Assembly: GCA_947069175.1 (NCBI GenBank)
Contig: CAMTDV010000007.1
Coordinates: forward strand, 53,520,083 to 53,584,082
Direction: 5' to 3'
Length of the DNA: 64,000 nucleotides
Source of the DNA: Scalesia atractyloides
Lineage: Eukaryota; Streptophyta; Magnoliopsida; Asterales; Asteraceae
Part shown: in pieces, positions 10,863-23,341 of the stretch
Layout of the letters: each line of letters opens with the position of its first letter
Numbering within the stretch: position 1 is the first letter of the stretch
The notes under the pieces: generated by a model
Told to the model about the DNA's origin: nothing
Databases searched by the model: none
What the model saw: only the letters and a program-made list of their open reading frames with translations
Translations under genes and position numbers: made by a program

Positions 10863-13350
10863 TGTCACACCCCAACTAATGGCGGAATCATCAGAGTGAG
10901 ATGAACGACATTGCTTGAGACTTCATAACACTAATGTGACAATGTTTAATTCAAAATTGATTTCATTCATAGATAAACAATGTCAAGTACATTACAAGGA
11001 AACAGAATACAACAATTGGAAATTTAAAGTACGACAAGATTCATTAATAATACAATAACAAAATCTAGCGTTTCTACATGCGTTTCTAAGGCATCCCTAC
11101 TATATTTCATCAATATCAACATCATCAACTTGCAACATGTTTAAAAGTGTAGTTCAACATACAAAGCATTGGCGAGTATACAAGTTTAACATGGCATAAG
11201 TATGTAAAAAGGTTTAAAAGAATCCGCATGGCAAAAAAAGTTAACCAGATTAATGTAATTGTGGCATACAACTATACAAGTCAACCCTTTAATTACCGCA
11301 TGAATTTAAAAGACTTAGCATGACCACAAGACTACGGGCGGTGCATTGCGCCTATAGCGCTATACATGTTAAGGGGAGACTCGTACGAAGTTAATGACAA
11401 GTAAATTACATAAGAATGTTCTAGGAATACAAATCAAGTATCACGTATTTTAATCATGCTTGTATGGATTGTTTGTGTTTGCATAGAGTATTAGTGTGTA
11501 TGTGTAATTTTGATAGGTTAAACATATTGCACCCAAAAAGTGTAAAGCGTAAAAAGGGTGTTCTAGTGTACTTACGGTTTTGCAAAGCTTCCTTTGGTAA
11601 TCCGGTGAAGAGTTGGAGAGTTGGAGGATGGAACACCGAGGTCACCCTACATGGGGTAAACGAAGGTGTGTGAGTATTCGAAATGTTAACGGAAGATTCA
11701 GATTGGAATTTAACGTACAAAAAGTATGTATGCACAAAGTAATTATTTAGTATTAAACACCCGTTTTGGACACTATAAGTCCCGTAAGGGTTGATATGAT
11801 TTCCTGGGTTAAGTTACCCATTAGAATCGTAACGTGGGTATAAGACTTAGATAATATAACCTATTGCCATGACAAGTAACCATCCGATTATCATCAAAGG
11901 TTCGGTTAAATATACGTACATATATATATATAGTTTACATAATAATTCCATGTTAAGTCCATCAGGAGTATTCATAGAGTGTCATGTAAGTCAAGCATGG
12001 AAGATTAACCTCATTGTTTGATTCACCAATGCACAAATCATCATAAGGATGATTCGGATGGTCATGAATGAAAATGAAAGTACTTAACTAAAACTATGAA
12101 CAACCAAGTAAGCAAACTAGGTGCGTGCATCCCAAACATGGCAACGCTTTGGGACGTGTTGTAGCCATGGTACTCAAATGAAAGTTGTACAAGTTTTAGT
12201 TGCTTAAACATAGAAAACATCGACTGAGGCGGTGGAATGAGATTAGGATAGCCAAGACTTCCAAGTAATCACACCTTTACCAAAAGACGAGTCTTGCCAA
12301 AAGAGTTATGGCAAGCTTAGATGGTTTCAACACTTGTGGGTTGGATAAACCCTAATAAAACAGAAATTTTAGAGGTTTTGCACCTCTTAAACTCATAATA
12401 ATCCACTCCTAACAAGTCTCATAACCTTAGATAGGTTCAAGAACAAGTAGGCACAAGATTTAAACAAGAAAACAATGTTTTATAAAAGTTAACAAAGCAT
12501 TCCTCCAACACCAAAAGTTTGGACCTCAAAATGGTGATGTTCCACCTCAATTTACCATGGTAAACCTGTGCAAACAATCCTAGAGATATTCCAAGCTTTG
12601 TAGGGGAAGAATTGGTGAAGAAAATGAAGTAAAGTGCTCACTTTGGCACTTAGAACAATCTGACTTTTCTAACGTTTGCAACTGATTTGTTAGTGTTTTG
12701 AGAGTGTTGATGAGTTTGGAAAGTGAAATGGGTGAATGGAGGCTTACTTATATAGATAGGAGGTAGGGTTTTGTGTTTATGAGCTTGATGGTGATTGGGA
12801 AGGAGAAGATGGCCAATGCAAGAGCTGAAAACCACCTTCTGCGGGTTATGGGGATTGGCGTTACGCGTAGCTAAAAGGGGGAAGGCGTCGCATAGCGCGG
12901 CACCTCTATATTCGTTTGAAGTTTGATTATTCACAATTTAACCCCTAAACTTCTTGTAAGTTATCATTTCATGCATAAACTTTAGTATTTAACATGTTTT
13001 TAAGTATGCACAATGTATATAAGTATTATTCGAGTATCAAGAATGTATGTACAAGTATTGACAAGCATAATAAGTATCAGAACAAGTGTTTACGACTGAT
13101 TATATGTAAAACAAGTATGAGTTTGTGTGAGAGAGGAATGTATTGAGTTTGCACGCATACAATTCGAACGTATGACAAGTATGTGTAATCGACGTATAAT
13201 TCATGTAAATGATCAAGTTTTATTACGATCAAAGCCTCGACTTACAATGATTGGAAAAGAAATACAATTACAAGGGAATACAAGTTTCCAAGAATAGAAT
13301 ACATGACAAACGTTCTAAATAAGGAAAGTTACAAAAAGTGAGGCGTTATA
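10863..13350 (-). repeat. Tekay-like Gypsy LTR shared by two internal regions
   Basis: In element sense it runs from TATAACGCC at 13350 (probably originally TGTAACGCC) to GGGGTGTGACA at 10863, 2,488 bp. A TATA box (TATATAAG, rc of 12747-12754) and a GC-rich block near 12840-12905 are visible. Its lower side has a primer-binding site and gag; its upper side has a polypurine tract and a Gypsy 3' end. It matches 41389-42920 over both ends, but that copy lacks a piece corresponding to roughly 11010-11940. Frames inside it are spurious. Confidence 0.85.
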
Positions 13351-13365
13351 GTCTCCCCTGCTTTA
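13351..13365 (-). other. Gypsy polypurine tract
   Basis: The minus strand reads AAAGCAGGGGAGAC immediately before the LTR start at 13350. The same tract precedes the LTR at 41389 and, with small changes, the one at 47890. It primes plus-strand DNA synthesis. Confidence 0.75.
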
Positions 13366-14255
13366 GGAAATTTTGTCCCGAAATTTATTCAAGAGGAAGG
13401 TGTAACGAACTGATGTGGGTACTTAGTCTTCATATCACTTTCGGGTTCCTAAGCAAACTTAGCGCCACGTTTTCTTTCCCATCGAACCTTGACTATGGGA
13501 ATTCGACTGTGCCTCAATTGCTTGGTACTTCGATCCATGATCTCGACAGGTTTCTCTACAAAGTGTTGAGTCTTTTTGATTTGAAGATCTTCGAGTGGGA
13601 CTTGATGTCCTTTTCAACTAAACATTTATTCAAGTTTAATACATGGAATGTAAGATGGAGATTGTTGAGTTTTTGAGGTAGGTCTAGTCAGTACGCTACC
13701 TTACTAATCCTTTCATACCCGACCATCAGTAAGACGTATGAAGGTCTTGGTACATCTTGTCAGTGCCAGGATGAATAGAATATCGGGATATGTGAGCTTC
13801 TTGAATCAAGAAATCATGAAAGTTGTCACAGTTTGGAATCCAGGCACGATCGAGATAGTAAAGGATAACATCAGGTTTGGATACGAGGTGATCTTCAGCA
13901 CCACACTTCATCTCGTTGTACATGTTATTCTCGTTAACAGATGAGTATTGTGCGTCACAAATTTCACGAAGGTTATTTAAAATTTGAAAACAATGAATAC
14001 TCTTCACATGAGTCTTACGATTAAGATCATCGGCCACGACATTCGCTTTACCCGGATGGTAGCGAATCTCGCAATCGTAGTCGTTTAGCAACTCCACCCA
14101 TCGATGTTGACGCGTGTTGAGTTCCTTTTGGTCAAAGATGTATTGAAGACTCTTATGTTTAGTGAAGACCACACACTTTATACCATAAAGGTAGTGTCGC
14201 CAAATCTTTAACGCAAAAACGACACCAAGTTCAAGATTGTGGATAGTGTAGTTGT
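13366..14255 (-). pseudogene. Gypsy 3' pol remnant: RNase H, IN zinc finger, chromodomain
   Basis: The frame at 14172-13726 carries the RNase H end (TKHKSLQYIFDQKELN, RWVELLNDYDCEIRYHPG) and the integrase zinc-binding start (EAHISRYSIHPGTDKMYQDL). Near 13700 the text jumps to RIGKVAY, the integrase C-terminus, so the whole catalytic core is deleted. The remaining part down to 13366 resembles the chromodomain-bearing C-terminus seen intact at 41100-41350, with several stops. It belongs to a different internal region from the gag-pol at 4387-9904, although both adjoin the same LTR. Confidence 0.85.
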
Positions 14256-14334
14256 ACTTACCTAGTTGTTATCTTGTAGAGCTGTATTTATCTAGATTGA
14301 TAAGGGTCGAAGTACATGTTATATGAGTTCTTCT

Positions 14335-14912
14335 AATTGTTTATAATAATTCATATTTCACGCCTATTTAACTTTTTTGTTTGTTTTAAGTGAATACATA
14401 TATATATATGTGTGTGTGTGTGTGTATATATATATAGGGATGAGTTTAAATGAGAATCACATTTAGTTGTGAGAACTAGGCCATGGAAAAGGTTTTTCTG
14501 ATTTTTTTCTCAAAAGTCATAAAAAAACCACTTGTTTGAGAAAAAAAAATGCCCCTACCTACATTTACATGAGGCGTAACAAAAATATTTATCTTTGTAC
14601 AAAATTCACACCAGCACGTGAATTGTTTATAATAATTCATATTTCACGCCTATTTAACTTTTTTGTTTGTTTTAAGTGAATACATATATATGTGTGTGTG
14701 TGTCTGTGTGTGTGTGTGTGTGTGTATAGGGATGAGTTTAAGTGAGAATCACATTTAGTTGTGAGAACTAGGCCATGCAAAAGGTTTTTCCGATTTTTTT
14801 CTCAAAAGTCATAAAAAAACCACTTGTTTGAGAAAAAAAATGCCGCCTACACACATTTACATGAGGCGTAACAAAAATATTTATCTTTGTACAAAATTCA
14901 CACCAGCACGTG
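14335..14912. repeat. 286-bp tandem duplication
   Basis: The segment starting AATTGTTTATAATAATTCAT at 14335 is repeated from 14621. Each copy contains a TA/TG microsatellite followed by the first part of the inverted-repeat element at 14728. The copies differ mainly in microsatellite length. The second copy leads into the complete element. Confidence 0.85.
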
Positions 14913-15088
14913 AAAAAACTTGCATCAGTCAAAACTATCGACTCGACAATTTGTTTTACTTTTTTTACAAATGTATTTATAATATTTTCATCTACGTTTG
15001 TGCAAAACATTTTTAGCCCAACTCGCGCGGGAAGAAAAAGTTCTCACGGATCTCACAACTTGTGGTAGTTCTCATTTGAACCGAGCCC

Positions 15089-15089
<1 letters not shown>
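14728..15089. mobile_element. MITE-like element A, flanked by (TA)n
   Basis: Termini are inverted repeats of about 45 bp: AGGGATGAGTTTAAGTGAG at the left and the complement of AGGGCTCGGTTCAAATGAG at the right. It sits between TG/TA microsatellites. It has no coding capacity, so it would be moved by a transposase supplied elsewhere. A truncated relative in opposite orientation lies at 43521-43835. Two short opposing frames inside are chance. Confidence 0.7.
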
Positions 15090-15119
<30 letters not shown>

Positions 15120-15121
15120 AT

Positions 15122-15337
15122 AGGGTTAGGATCATGTGAGAAACACTAAGCTAATTGAGAAACTTGAGAAGCATGCTGGACCACACATTTTCTCTAAGCT
15201 TATCATAATATACATATGTATAGTTTAAAATTGACTATATACATATGTGTATATTACAAAAAGCTTAGGGAAATGTGTGGTCCAGAATAGTTATCAAGTT
15301 TCTCAAATAGAGTGGACTTCTCTTAGGATCTCTACCC

Positions 15338-15339
<2 letters not shown>
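15122..15339. mobile_element. MITE-like element B, flanked by (TA)n
   Basis: A 218-bp foldback: its left side (GGACCACACATTTTCTCTAAGC) pairs with its right side (rc of GCTTAGGGAAATGTGTGGTCC), so most of the element forms one hairpin. It is bounded by TG and TA tracts. The copy at 43219-43497 is in the opposite orientation. Confidence 0.7.
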
Positions 15340-15377
<38 letters not shown>

Positions 15378-15380
<3 letters not shown>

Positions 15381-16360
15381 ATTCAGTTAAAGGAGGAACC
15401 ACTACCACTTGTAAGAACCATGAGAACTCTTATCATCCAATAAGATTTTAACACATCAACTATATTAAAATTACATCAAAAGGGCAATGTAGTCTTTTAC
15501 TATCGATTTTACATCATTTCTCTCTTTCTTATTTTTAAAAGTTACATCCATTTTTTTTCTTTCTCTCTCTTTTTCTTTTACAGTAGAATATTGCCCTCTG
15601 TTCTCTTATTTCTCTTTCTCTCATTTTATTTAAAAAAAAAAGAAATTATAGATTGAAAAAAAATGTTTGTTTCATTATATTCAATATATACAAAAAGAAA
15701 ATCGGAATCCAAAAGAAAATGCCCGGAAGTTAGACTCAGATCGAGGTGGTTGTAGTGTTCGAAGGCGGCGAAACCACCGTGAAAGACAGAAATGTTTGCA
15801 TATGTAAAAATGTTATTGTGTACGTTAACCAAAGACAACGCGTGTAAAAAAAACATTCGACACCGTACGTAAAAAACATTCGAAACGTGCGTTAAAAAAA
15901 CCTTTCGACAAGCGGGGATTTTATTGAGTTCTTATGTGTGTAAATAAATTAAGGTATGGACTTTGACAACGTGCGTAAAAATGTCTTTACGCAATACACC
16001 ACTATGTAAAAAATAAACAAAAAGATTTACGTTTGACAAAGACAACGCACGTAAAATAACATTCGACAACGTGCGTTAAAAAGTGTAACACGTAAAATAG
16101 TTTTTATTTTGTTTCGCAAAAATATTTACGGTTGGTGTCAATTTTTAGAAGGGAGGCACCTTTCGCGCCGACATAAACCATCAAACGTAAAAAAATGCCA
16201 ACGTAAAACATTAAATTGAATAATGTAATAAGAGAATTATTAAAACAAAAAGGTAAGTTTATTTTGGTCGAACGTAAAACGTAACTGTTTGCGCCGACGT
16301 AAACCATCAAACGTAAATAAAATAGAGAAGTTGTGGATGTTAAAAAGTTCGTTTATGTTT
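15378..16360. mobile_element. element C, one recognisable terminus, with CGTAAA-rich interior
   Basis: From 15378 (AAGATTCAGTTAAAGGAGG) to about 15630 it matches 42921-43201 in reverse. Beyond that (15840-16330) are many degenerate copies of CGTAAAA and ACATTCGACAACGTGCG, and two direct copies of ACCATCAAACGTAAA about 127 bp apart. No far terminus was identified before the LINE at 16421, so the right limit is uncertain. Confidence 0.45.
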
Positions 16361-16420
16361 TCAATTTTTTTTACATTTGTTTAAAAATGCAATAAAGAAG
16401 ATATTTTTTTATATTTTAAA

Positions 16421-18350
16421 ACAATAACAACAACGACAACCATACCCAGTGTAAATCCAACGCATAGCCTAAAGCTATTTATAGGGTCTGGGAGGGTGAG
16501 ATGTAGGTAGGTCTTACCATTATCTTTGGGGATAGAGAGGCTGCTTCCAGTTAGACCCTCGGCTCCAAAGCAATATCCAAATATAAGAGTAAAATAAAAA
16601 CAAGTAAAGGCATGTACTATTACACACAATAAAAGGTATCAGTACTAAAAAATACGTAATATGGACATATAGCACACCACATATATGTACACAAGCAAAT
16701 GATACCATGTAAAGGCCATCAAAATAATTGAAAACTAAGCTCCTAAGAAGAAAAAGTATTATTCTTCTAAAAGTCCGTAACCTTGCTCCTACGTCTCCGT
16801 GAACTCTTATCTTCGACCACGTCATAAGAGAGATAAAACTCTAGCAAGTCCACCATATACGCTCATTCCAAGTCAGTTTTAGCCTACCTCTACTCCTCCT
16901 CCCAGCCAAAGTGAGAGATTCGACGGTTCTAACAGGGGCCGTCAACGGTCTCCTCCTAACATGCCTAAACCATCTCAACCTTCCCTCCCTCATCTTATCA
17001 CTATACTAGCCACACCTAATCTATTCCTAAAACATCATTTCTTGTCTTGTCCAACCTTTTATATCCACACATCCACTAAGCATTCTTATCTCTGCAACCT
17101 CCAGCTTACGTGCTTGTGCCTTGTTTATGGCCCAACAATATGTTCCGTATATCATAGCAGGTCTAACTGCTACCCTATAAAATTTCCCCTTTAATTTAGC
17201 TGGGAATCTCTTGGTATACAATACCCAGTGGTAGCTCTCCACCTATACCATCGACCTGCACGCGATGTGCCACATCACTATCTAACCCCATCCTTTGTAC
17301 AAACGATCCTAGATACTTAAACTTAGTTTTTCTGTTGCACCCTTTGGCCCTCAAGAGTGATCTGGTTGTCCTCATTATCGCTTGCACCATTGAAATCACA
17401 ATGAAAGTACTCGGTCTTAGAGCGACTAATCCTTAAGACCTTTTCCCTCTAAAGCTACTCGCCAATCATCTAACCTCGCATTTAGGCTCTGTTTACTCTT
17501 TATAACTAGCCACAATATCATCCACAAAAAGCAACCACCATGGAACTCTTTCTTGAATCGACTTTGACAACTCATCTAGGACAACCTCAAAAAGAAATCA
17601 GCGCAGACCCTTGGTGGAGTCGTACCTCTACACAAAAGAAATCAGTATCCCCTACTAGCGCACAAACACTACTAACTGACCTAGCATGCGTATCCCTAAT
17701 TAAGTATGTATATAACCTTGACACTCCTTTACGCTCTACACTATCATATGCCTTTTCAAGATCAATGAACACCATATATAGATCTCGCTTCTTCTCCTTG
17801 TACTTTTCCATCAATCTCCTTATAATATGTATCGCTTCCGTAGTTAACCGGCTTGGCATGAAAGCAAATTGGTTTCCTGTAACTTGAGTTCTCTTATACT
17901 TCTAGTGTCAAAAACCCTCCCATAATTTCATAGTATGACTTCAAAGCTTAATCCCTCTATAATTCCCACAACATTGAGCGTTTCCTTTGTTCTTATATAA
18001 CGGGACTACGATACTACTGCCCCACTGATCTAGCATTTTTCCATATTCGAAAATAATATCAAACAAAATAGTTAGCCATTGAACTCCTTCCTCTCCTAGA
18101 CACAACCACACCTCGATTGGTATTATTATCGGACCAACTGTCTTAGCCCTTCCCATATTCCGAAGTGCTATCTTCACCTCCTCTTATGTGATATGCGGGC
18201 AGTCTTCGTTGTTCCAATGTCGCCTTTGAGCAGCCCGGTTGTCACTTTCTATATGGTCAAGCATCCCGCCATTGAAAAGATTGTGGAAGTATGTTTGTCA
18301 TCTTAATTTAATGTCTTGCTCTTTTGCTAAAACATGTCCTTCCTCTCCCT
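16421..18350 (-). pseudogene. RTE-type LINE, 5'-truncated and frameshifted
   Basis: Minus-strand pieces in order are VKIALRNMGRAKTVGP and YKNKGNAQCCGNYRGIKL (17941-18177), then TTEAIHIIRRLMEKYKEKKR with MVFIDLEKAYDSV (17859-17770), an FVDD catalytic box (17517-17528), FKYLGSFVQ (17350-17300), and KLKGKFYRVAVRPAMIYGT with ISSMLSG-like C-terminal text (17200-17040). The tail reads SLTLAGRRSRGRP near 16900. This is the order and wording of plant RTE-clade reverse transcriptases. The 3' end at 16421-16441 is a short TTG-rich run, usual for RTE elements. The endonuclease domain is missing. Confidence 0.9.
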
Positions 18351-18649
18351 TTATATTTTTTTTATGTTTAAAAAAATAGACAAAAAATAATAAAAAGATT
18401 TGATGGTTTGAATGTAGATTAAAAACAATTAAAATACTAGTTACATGTTTCTTGTCAATAATTCACAGCCATTTAACCAAATTACTATATAACCCTTTTC
18501 TCAATAAATTAATACTTTTCACAAAAGAAAAACAGCATATGACACATGTTTATTAAAATTGAATCTCAAACATACATTGTAGAAAGGTTCAGGGTGGATA
18601 ATGGTTAACACATCCCTAAATATAATATATATATATATATATATATATA
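18351..18649. other. AT-rich spacer ending in (TA)n
   Basis: No gene or repeat family recognised; it closes with a TA tract at about 18622-18649 next to the following element. Confidence 0.6.
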
Positions 18650-19056
18650 GTGGAAGGGTTATCTTGAGAACGCTAAATATTACGAGAACCATGAGAACGG
18701 ATGAGAAAATAAATTTAAATTATTTTTTAATACAAACCTCATTATAATTAAAATACATCAAAAAAAGAATTTATAACATCAAATTGTTCATTTCTGCTCT
18801 CAAAATCACTTGTATTAGATTTTTTACACACATGTAAATATAACAAATTTACACATGTATAAATGGCAAACTTACACATGTGTAAATTTACTTTATTTAC
18901 AAATTCAAATAAATTTAAATGTCTAAATTTAATTTCAAACATTGTATTCGAATAATAATGATAAATGCAAAAAAATGAATTTTAATTGGTTTACCAAGTT
19001 CTCGTGGCTTTTTCATTCGTTCACACAATATTTAGCGTTCTCATTTAAAATTTCTC

Positions 19057-19060
<4 letters not shown>
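18650..19060. mobile_element. MITE-like element D, copy 1
   Basis: The left end contains TTGAGAACGCTAAATATT and the right end its complement (AATATTTAGCGTTCTCA), giving terminal inverted repeats of about 40 bp with mismatches. TA tracts lie on both sides (18622-18649 and 19061-19105). The interior holds TTACACATGTGTAAA palindromes. Relatives lie at 44095-44509 and 44534-45159. No coding capacity. Confidence 0.75.
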
Positions 19061-19105
<45 letters not shown>

Positions 19106-19108
<3 letters not shown>

Positions 19109-20530
19109 GAGGGTTATCTTGAGAACAAAGATTTTTGTGAGAACACTAAGAACAATTTCCATCCATTGATCATCCTAAACTAACGGTTAAGTTTAGAGGG
19201 GTTTAAATGCGGAGGAAACCTAAATTAAAAAGTCTAAACGTGCATTATTGTCAAAAATCAAAACACAAAAACCCCCAAATCTTTCAACAAAAAACAACGA
19301 TGAAAAAACCTTCAATTTTTAAATCACAAACCCTTTAATCGATCTGTGAGAATGAATAAAAAACACTTCGGTCGATCGATCGCTCACCTTGTTTCGTCTC
19401 CTTCTTCATCGTCCCCAACAACATGATTATCTCCATTCACGACTCTGTAAGTTCTTCTCCGATTTGGTACTTTTCAATGACGATTGTACTTTTACGATTT
19501 CGTTTGTTTTTGGTTTTGCCCTTCTATTCTTTTTCTGTGTGTTGATTTTGGTATTATAGCTCTGATTATGTTAAGCTGACTTGAACGTTAGGTTAAGGTT
19601 ATTTAGATTGTTAGGTTGTGGATCTGAATAGTTCTGGTGTTTACTTTTGTAGTTGTGGTTATTTGATTTGATAAAGTGTGAAAATACGACAATTTATATG
19701 AGTTTTGAGGTTCACTTGAGTTGGAGATTTACTTCAGAACATGAAAGCTAGTTAGAATTAGTGTGGTATTAATTTTTAATAGTAAACCGTAATAATTTGA
19801 TGACTAAAATCTAAAGCTGAAACATTAAAGCTGTGTATTTTGAATTTCAATTTTTGAGTATTTTTGTATTATAGTTAAGAGTAGTGGACTCTTTAGACTA
19901 GGAAGTAGAATCACGAGTTATTAGTGTATATGATGTTTGAAATGTTGTTATAGTTAGATAGATGTGTATGGCAAATACTGATAATTGTGCTTTTATTAAA
20001 CATATGTTCGATATTTAATTGCAATAGTTAGCTTGCTGCAACATTAGTTTGCTTCAATAGTTATTTGTGGAGGAAATCATGTTCTCCCTGTTCTTGCATT
20101 CACACTAATAAGTTATGAGAAACATGCTAGGAACAATTTGGCTATACAAGTAAGCTGGTGTTTGACTCTATATTGTTCATTGTTGTGGATTTGGTCTTAT
20201 TTGGTCCATGAGTCAAGCCTAGAAACTATTATGACCTCTAACAAAATAGTTGCAGATTTTAAGGGAAGTAATGTTGACACTAGACACTCATTCAATCACC
20301 ATACGGTAGAATGGTTGTCTTAGCATGTGGAATCCACCATAAGGACATACCTATGTGTTAGTAGTCGAGACTATGTATATATGTTGGAATAGAAGTTTGT
20401 TAAATCTTGCTTAGGTACAATTTCTTGTCATTAGAAGTTTATAAATTATGAGTCTAATCAGTTATTATTTTATTGAGGTTGGTATTAGAGTGGTATTGAC
20501 ATGAGACATTTTAAAGAATGAGATTTGGTG
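19106..20530. other. possible element with one D-like end; no gene recognised
   Basis: It opens after a long TA tract with GGGGAGGGTTATCTTGAGAAC, very like the end of element D, but I found no matching opposite end nearby. Around 19380-19470 the text resembles a short exon followed by a GTAAGT donor, and near 20890 a pyrimidine-poor region reaches a GCAG; no protein family emerges. It may be a larger element that carries captured non-element sequence. Confidence 0.3.
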
Positions 20531-22450
20531 TTTGTTTTATACATGTGTAAAACAAAAACTTTGTAAAATAAATATACACATGTTAAACTAAAAATTTACA
20601 CATGTGTACAACATAAACACTTACACATGTCTAAAACTAACACTTACACATGTAAAACAAAACTTACACATGTGTAAAATGAAAACTTTGTGAACCAAAT
20701 TTACACATCTTTAACTTAGAGTTTACATATGTGTAAAACTAAAACTTACATATGTATAAAACAAACTTACACATGTGTATTTGAGAATTTACACATGTGT
20801 GAGTCAGAATGATAATTTGTTTATAATGCCATGTAAATAAGTGACTTAAATATTGGTTTGGGGATGTGAAAATCAGGTTGGGTTTGGTGTTTGCAGGTGA
20901 TTTCTTTGGTGTATGTATGTTTGGAGTTCGGGCAGAATGAGGATGATGTTGCTTCTTGGGCGAGCATAAGGTTTTGGGAAGCTCAAGATGGACTCTCTAA
21001 TGCTTTGCTTTAGATGTTGTTTTGATGTGTTGGTCGTACTTGATTGTTTTTGTTTTTTGGATGGTTTAGCTTGTTTGAAACTTGATTATATAGATTTATT
21101 TTTATGTTTAACTTGGTCCGATTGTGGCTTTAAGTCTAGAATAGGTTGTTTTTTGATTTCTAGTTTAGCTCATGGTTAGGGCCTTGGTAGGTTCTAATTG
21201 TTAGACCATAGCTAAAGGTTTGGTGTTGGTGTCTTCCTTAGGGTATATCCTCGGAAGCCCACTGCCCGTACGTTGTAAATATCTTTGTTTATTACACATA
21301 ATAAGCATCTTATTTACACATGTGTAAATTGCTTAATCACACAAACACAATATTAACTAAGATGATTTACAAATGTTAAACAACTTACAGTAGTGCAAAC
21401 CTTCATGTCTATGCTTATTTTTAAAAATTCTTGTGATTTACACATGTGTAAACGTTCATATCTATTCTACACATGTGTAAATGTTTGTTTTGTGTTTTAC
21501 ACATGTGTAAATTGCTCACTGTGACTTTTCTGTTGATGATTTACATATGTTCAGGGGTATTACACATGTGTAAGTTTGTTCCCTGTCAGTTATTCGTTTC
21601 TGTTTTACATATTTTCAGTTGAATTACACATGTGTAAAGTGTTGTTTTACACATTTTCAGCTGAATTACACATGTGTAAACTGTTTTGTGGTCACTTAAT
21701 CGTTTATGTTTTACACATTTCCAGCTCATTTGCACATGTGTAATTTAGTTGCACATATGTAAAATAAACACAAATATGTGACAAGAGAATAATTTACACG
21801 TGTGTAATTCAGCTGCACATATGTAATACATATATAGATATGTAACAGTGAACAGTTTACACATGTGTAATGAGTTACATATATGTAAAATTGAGACAAA
21901 TATGTGACAGAGAACAATTTATGCATGTGTAATTTAACAACATATATTCAAAACAAACAAAGATATATGATAGTGAAATATGAACCATGTGTGTTTTTTA
22001 AATGCATATTCCTGTCTCAAATGTAACCGAATCAGTGTACAAACAACCCATGAAAATAAAGGTTAACCTCATAAGGATACATGATACTCACACATTTATA
22101 AAACATACCCTTACACATATGTATAATCAACTGTTACACATACATAAATACGAATACACACATAAGAATCCTTGCAGCACCATCAACATTCGCATTCATC
22201 TGATGCATCCTTGCAAGCAACCTTTCACTTCCCTATCATTCGTGCGTATGCATATACGTCCACATATCTTCCAACATTAAAAATAGTCTTTTACAATAGT
22301 ACATATGTTAAAAGTCTTTGAACACACAATTAACAATCATAACTCTCATTCACCAGTGATCCTTTTTCAAGCCCCACCGATACTGATATGCTTTTCGCCA
22401 CTGGCTCGTGACAGTGAACAAATTTACACACGTGTAAGACATATTACATA
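20530..22450. repeat. field of ACACATGTGT palindromes
   Basis: Roughly 25-30 exact or near copies of the palindrome ACACATGTGT, usually followed by AAA, are scattered at 15-60 bp spacing in two clusters, 20530-20810 and 21310-21930, with strays to about 22440. The text between copies differs, so this is not a simple tandem repeat. The same palindrome occurs inside element D copies and in 29130-29390. No gene is supported; the frames here are shaped by the motif. Confidence 0.8.
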
Positions 22451-22778
22451 AAAACAAATGAACTTTAGTTAAAATAAAAAAACCGTATGATGCAAGCTAT
22501 TACTTACATAAACACAATTGGCTTAAATGTTATTTTAGCTAATAGGATATCAAATTTATATAATGCTTTTGACCACTAGAATTTCATTTAAACTATGTAA
22601 ATTAGAAGTAAAACAAACAACTCCAGGTTATGTGCAATGAGAATTAATACAATAATTCCTTTCCATGTCCATATATTATCCCTAAATTCAACAAACTTAA
22701 AACATTAATTGAAAAAATGAAAGAATCACCCAAAAAAAGATAAAAAAAAGTCCTAGTAATTTCAGGGTTCGTGAACAG

Positions 22779-22884
22779 CCTATTTAAAGATATTCATCAT
22801 TTCATCTGGTCATCATCTAATTAATAAACAACCTATTTAAAGATATTCATCATTTCATCTGGTCATCATCTAATTAATAAACAA
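22779..22884. repeat. 53-bp tandem duplication
   Basis: CCTATTTAAAGATATTCATC and the following 33 bases occur twice, at 22779 and 22832, with no differences that I can see. Confidence 0.9.
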
Positions 22885-22904
22885 GTGCCAACTTTCAAGA
22901 TTTT

Positions 22905-23125
22905 AGGGGGTGTGGGTGCGGGTGCCCGAGGGGGGGGGTTAGGTTTTTTGGGGGGATTTATGTTTAGGGTTTAGTTTTAGGTTTTTTTGGGTAGTGAGGG
23001 TGAATGGTTTAAGTTTTTTGAGGGTGGAGGGGTTTAGGCTTTTGGTGGGCGGGTGGATTTAGGTTTTTTGGGGGGGGGGTTTAGGTTTTTGGTGGTGTCG
23101 CTGGGAGTCGTTTAGGTTTTTTCAT
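22905..23125 (+). repeat. G-rich, telomere-like degenerate repeat
   Basis: The strand is almost free of C and repeats TTTAGG followed by T and G runs (up to ten G in a row near 23070). TTTAGGG is the plant telomere unit; here it is degenerate and mixed with G runs. G-quadruplex formation on this strand is plausible. Confidence 0.6.
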
Positions 23126-23281
23126 ATAAATATACATGTGCAGTACAACTTTTTTTTAAAAAGTTTTTTTATATATTATATATAGCGATTTTATTAAAAA
23201 TTCAAAAAAAATTGATATGTTTATTAGGCTTTTGAATAAAAATTTTGTTTTTCTCATTTAAATTAGTTTTCTAATACGATC

Positions 23282-23283
<2 letters not shown>

Positions 23284-23337
<54 letters not shown>
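23284..23337. repeat. (TA)n microsatellite
   Basis: About 54 bp of uninterrupted TA repeats, the left border of the next element. Confidence 0.9.

Positions 23338-23341
<4 letters not shown>

Noticed and set aside
11454..12934. Frames of 69-94 codons between 11454 and 12934
   Set aside because: They lie inside the long Gypsy LTR, and the matching LTR at 41389-42920 does not conserve them as open frames.
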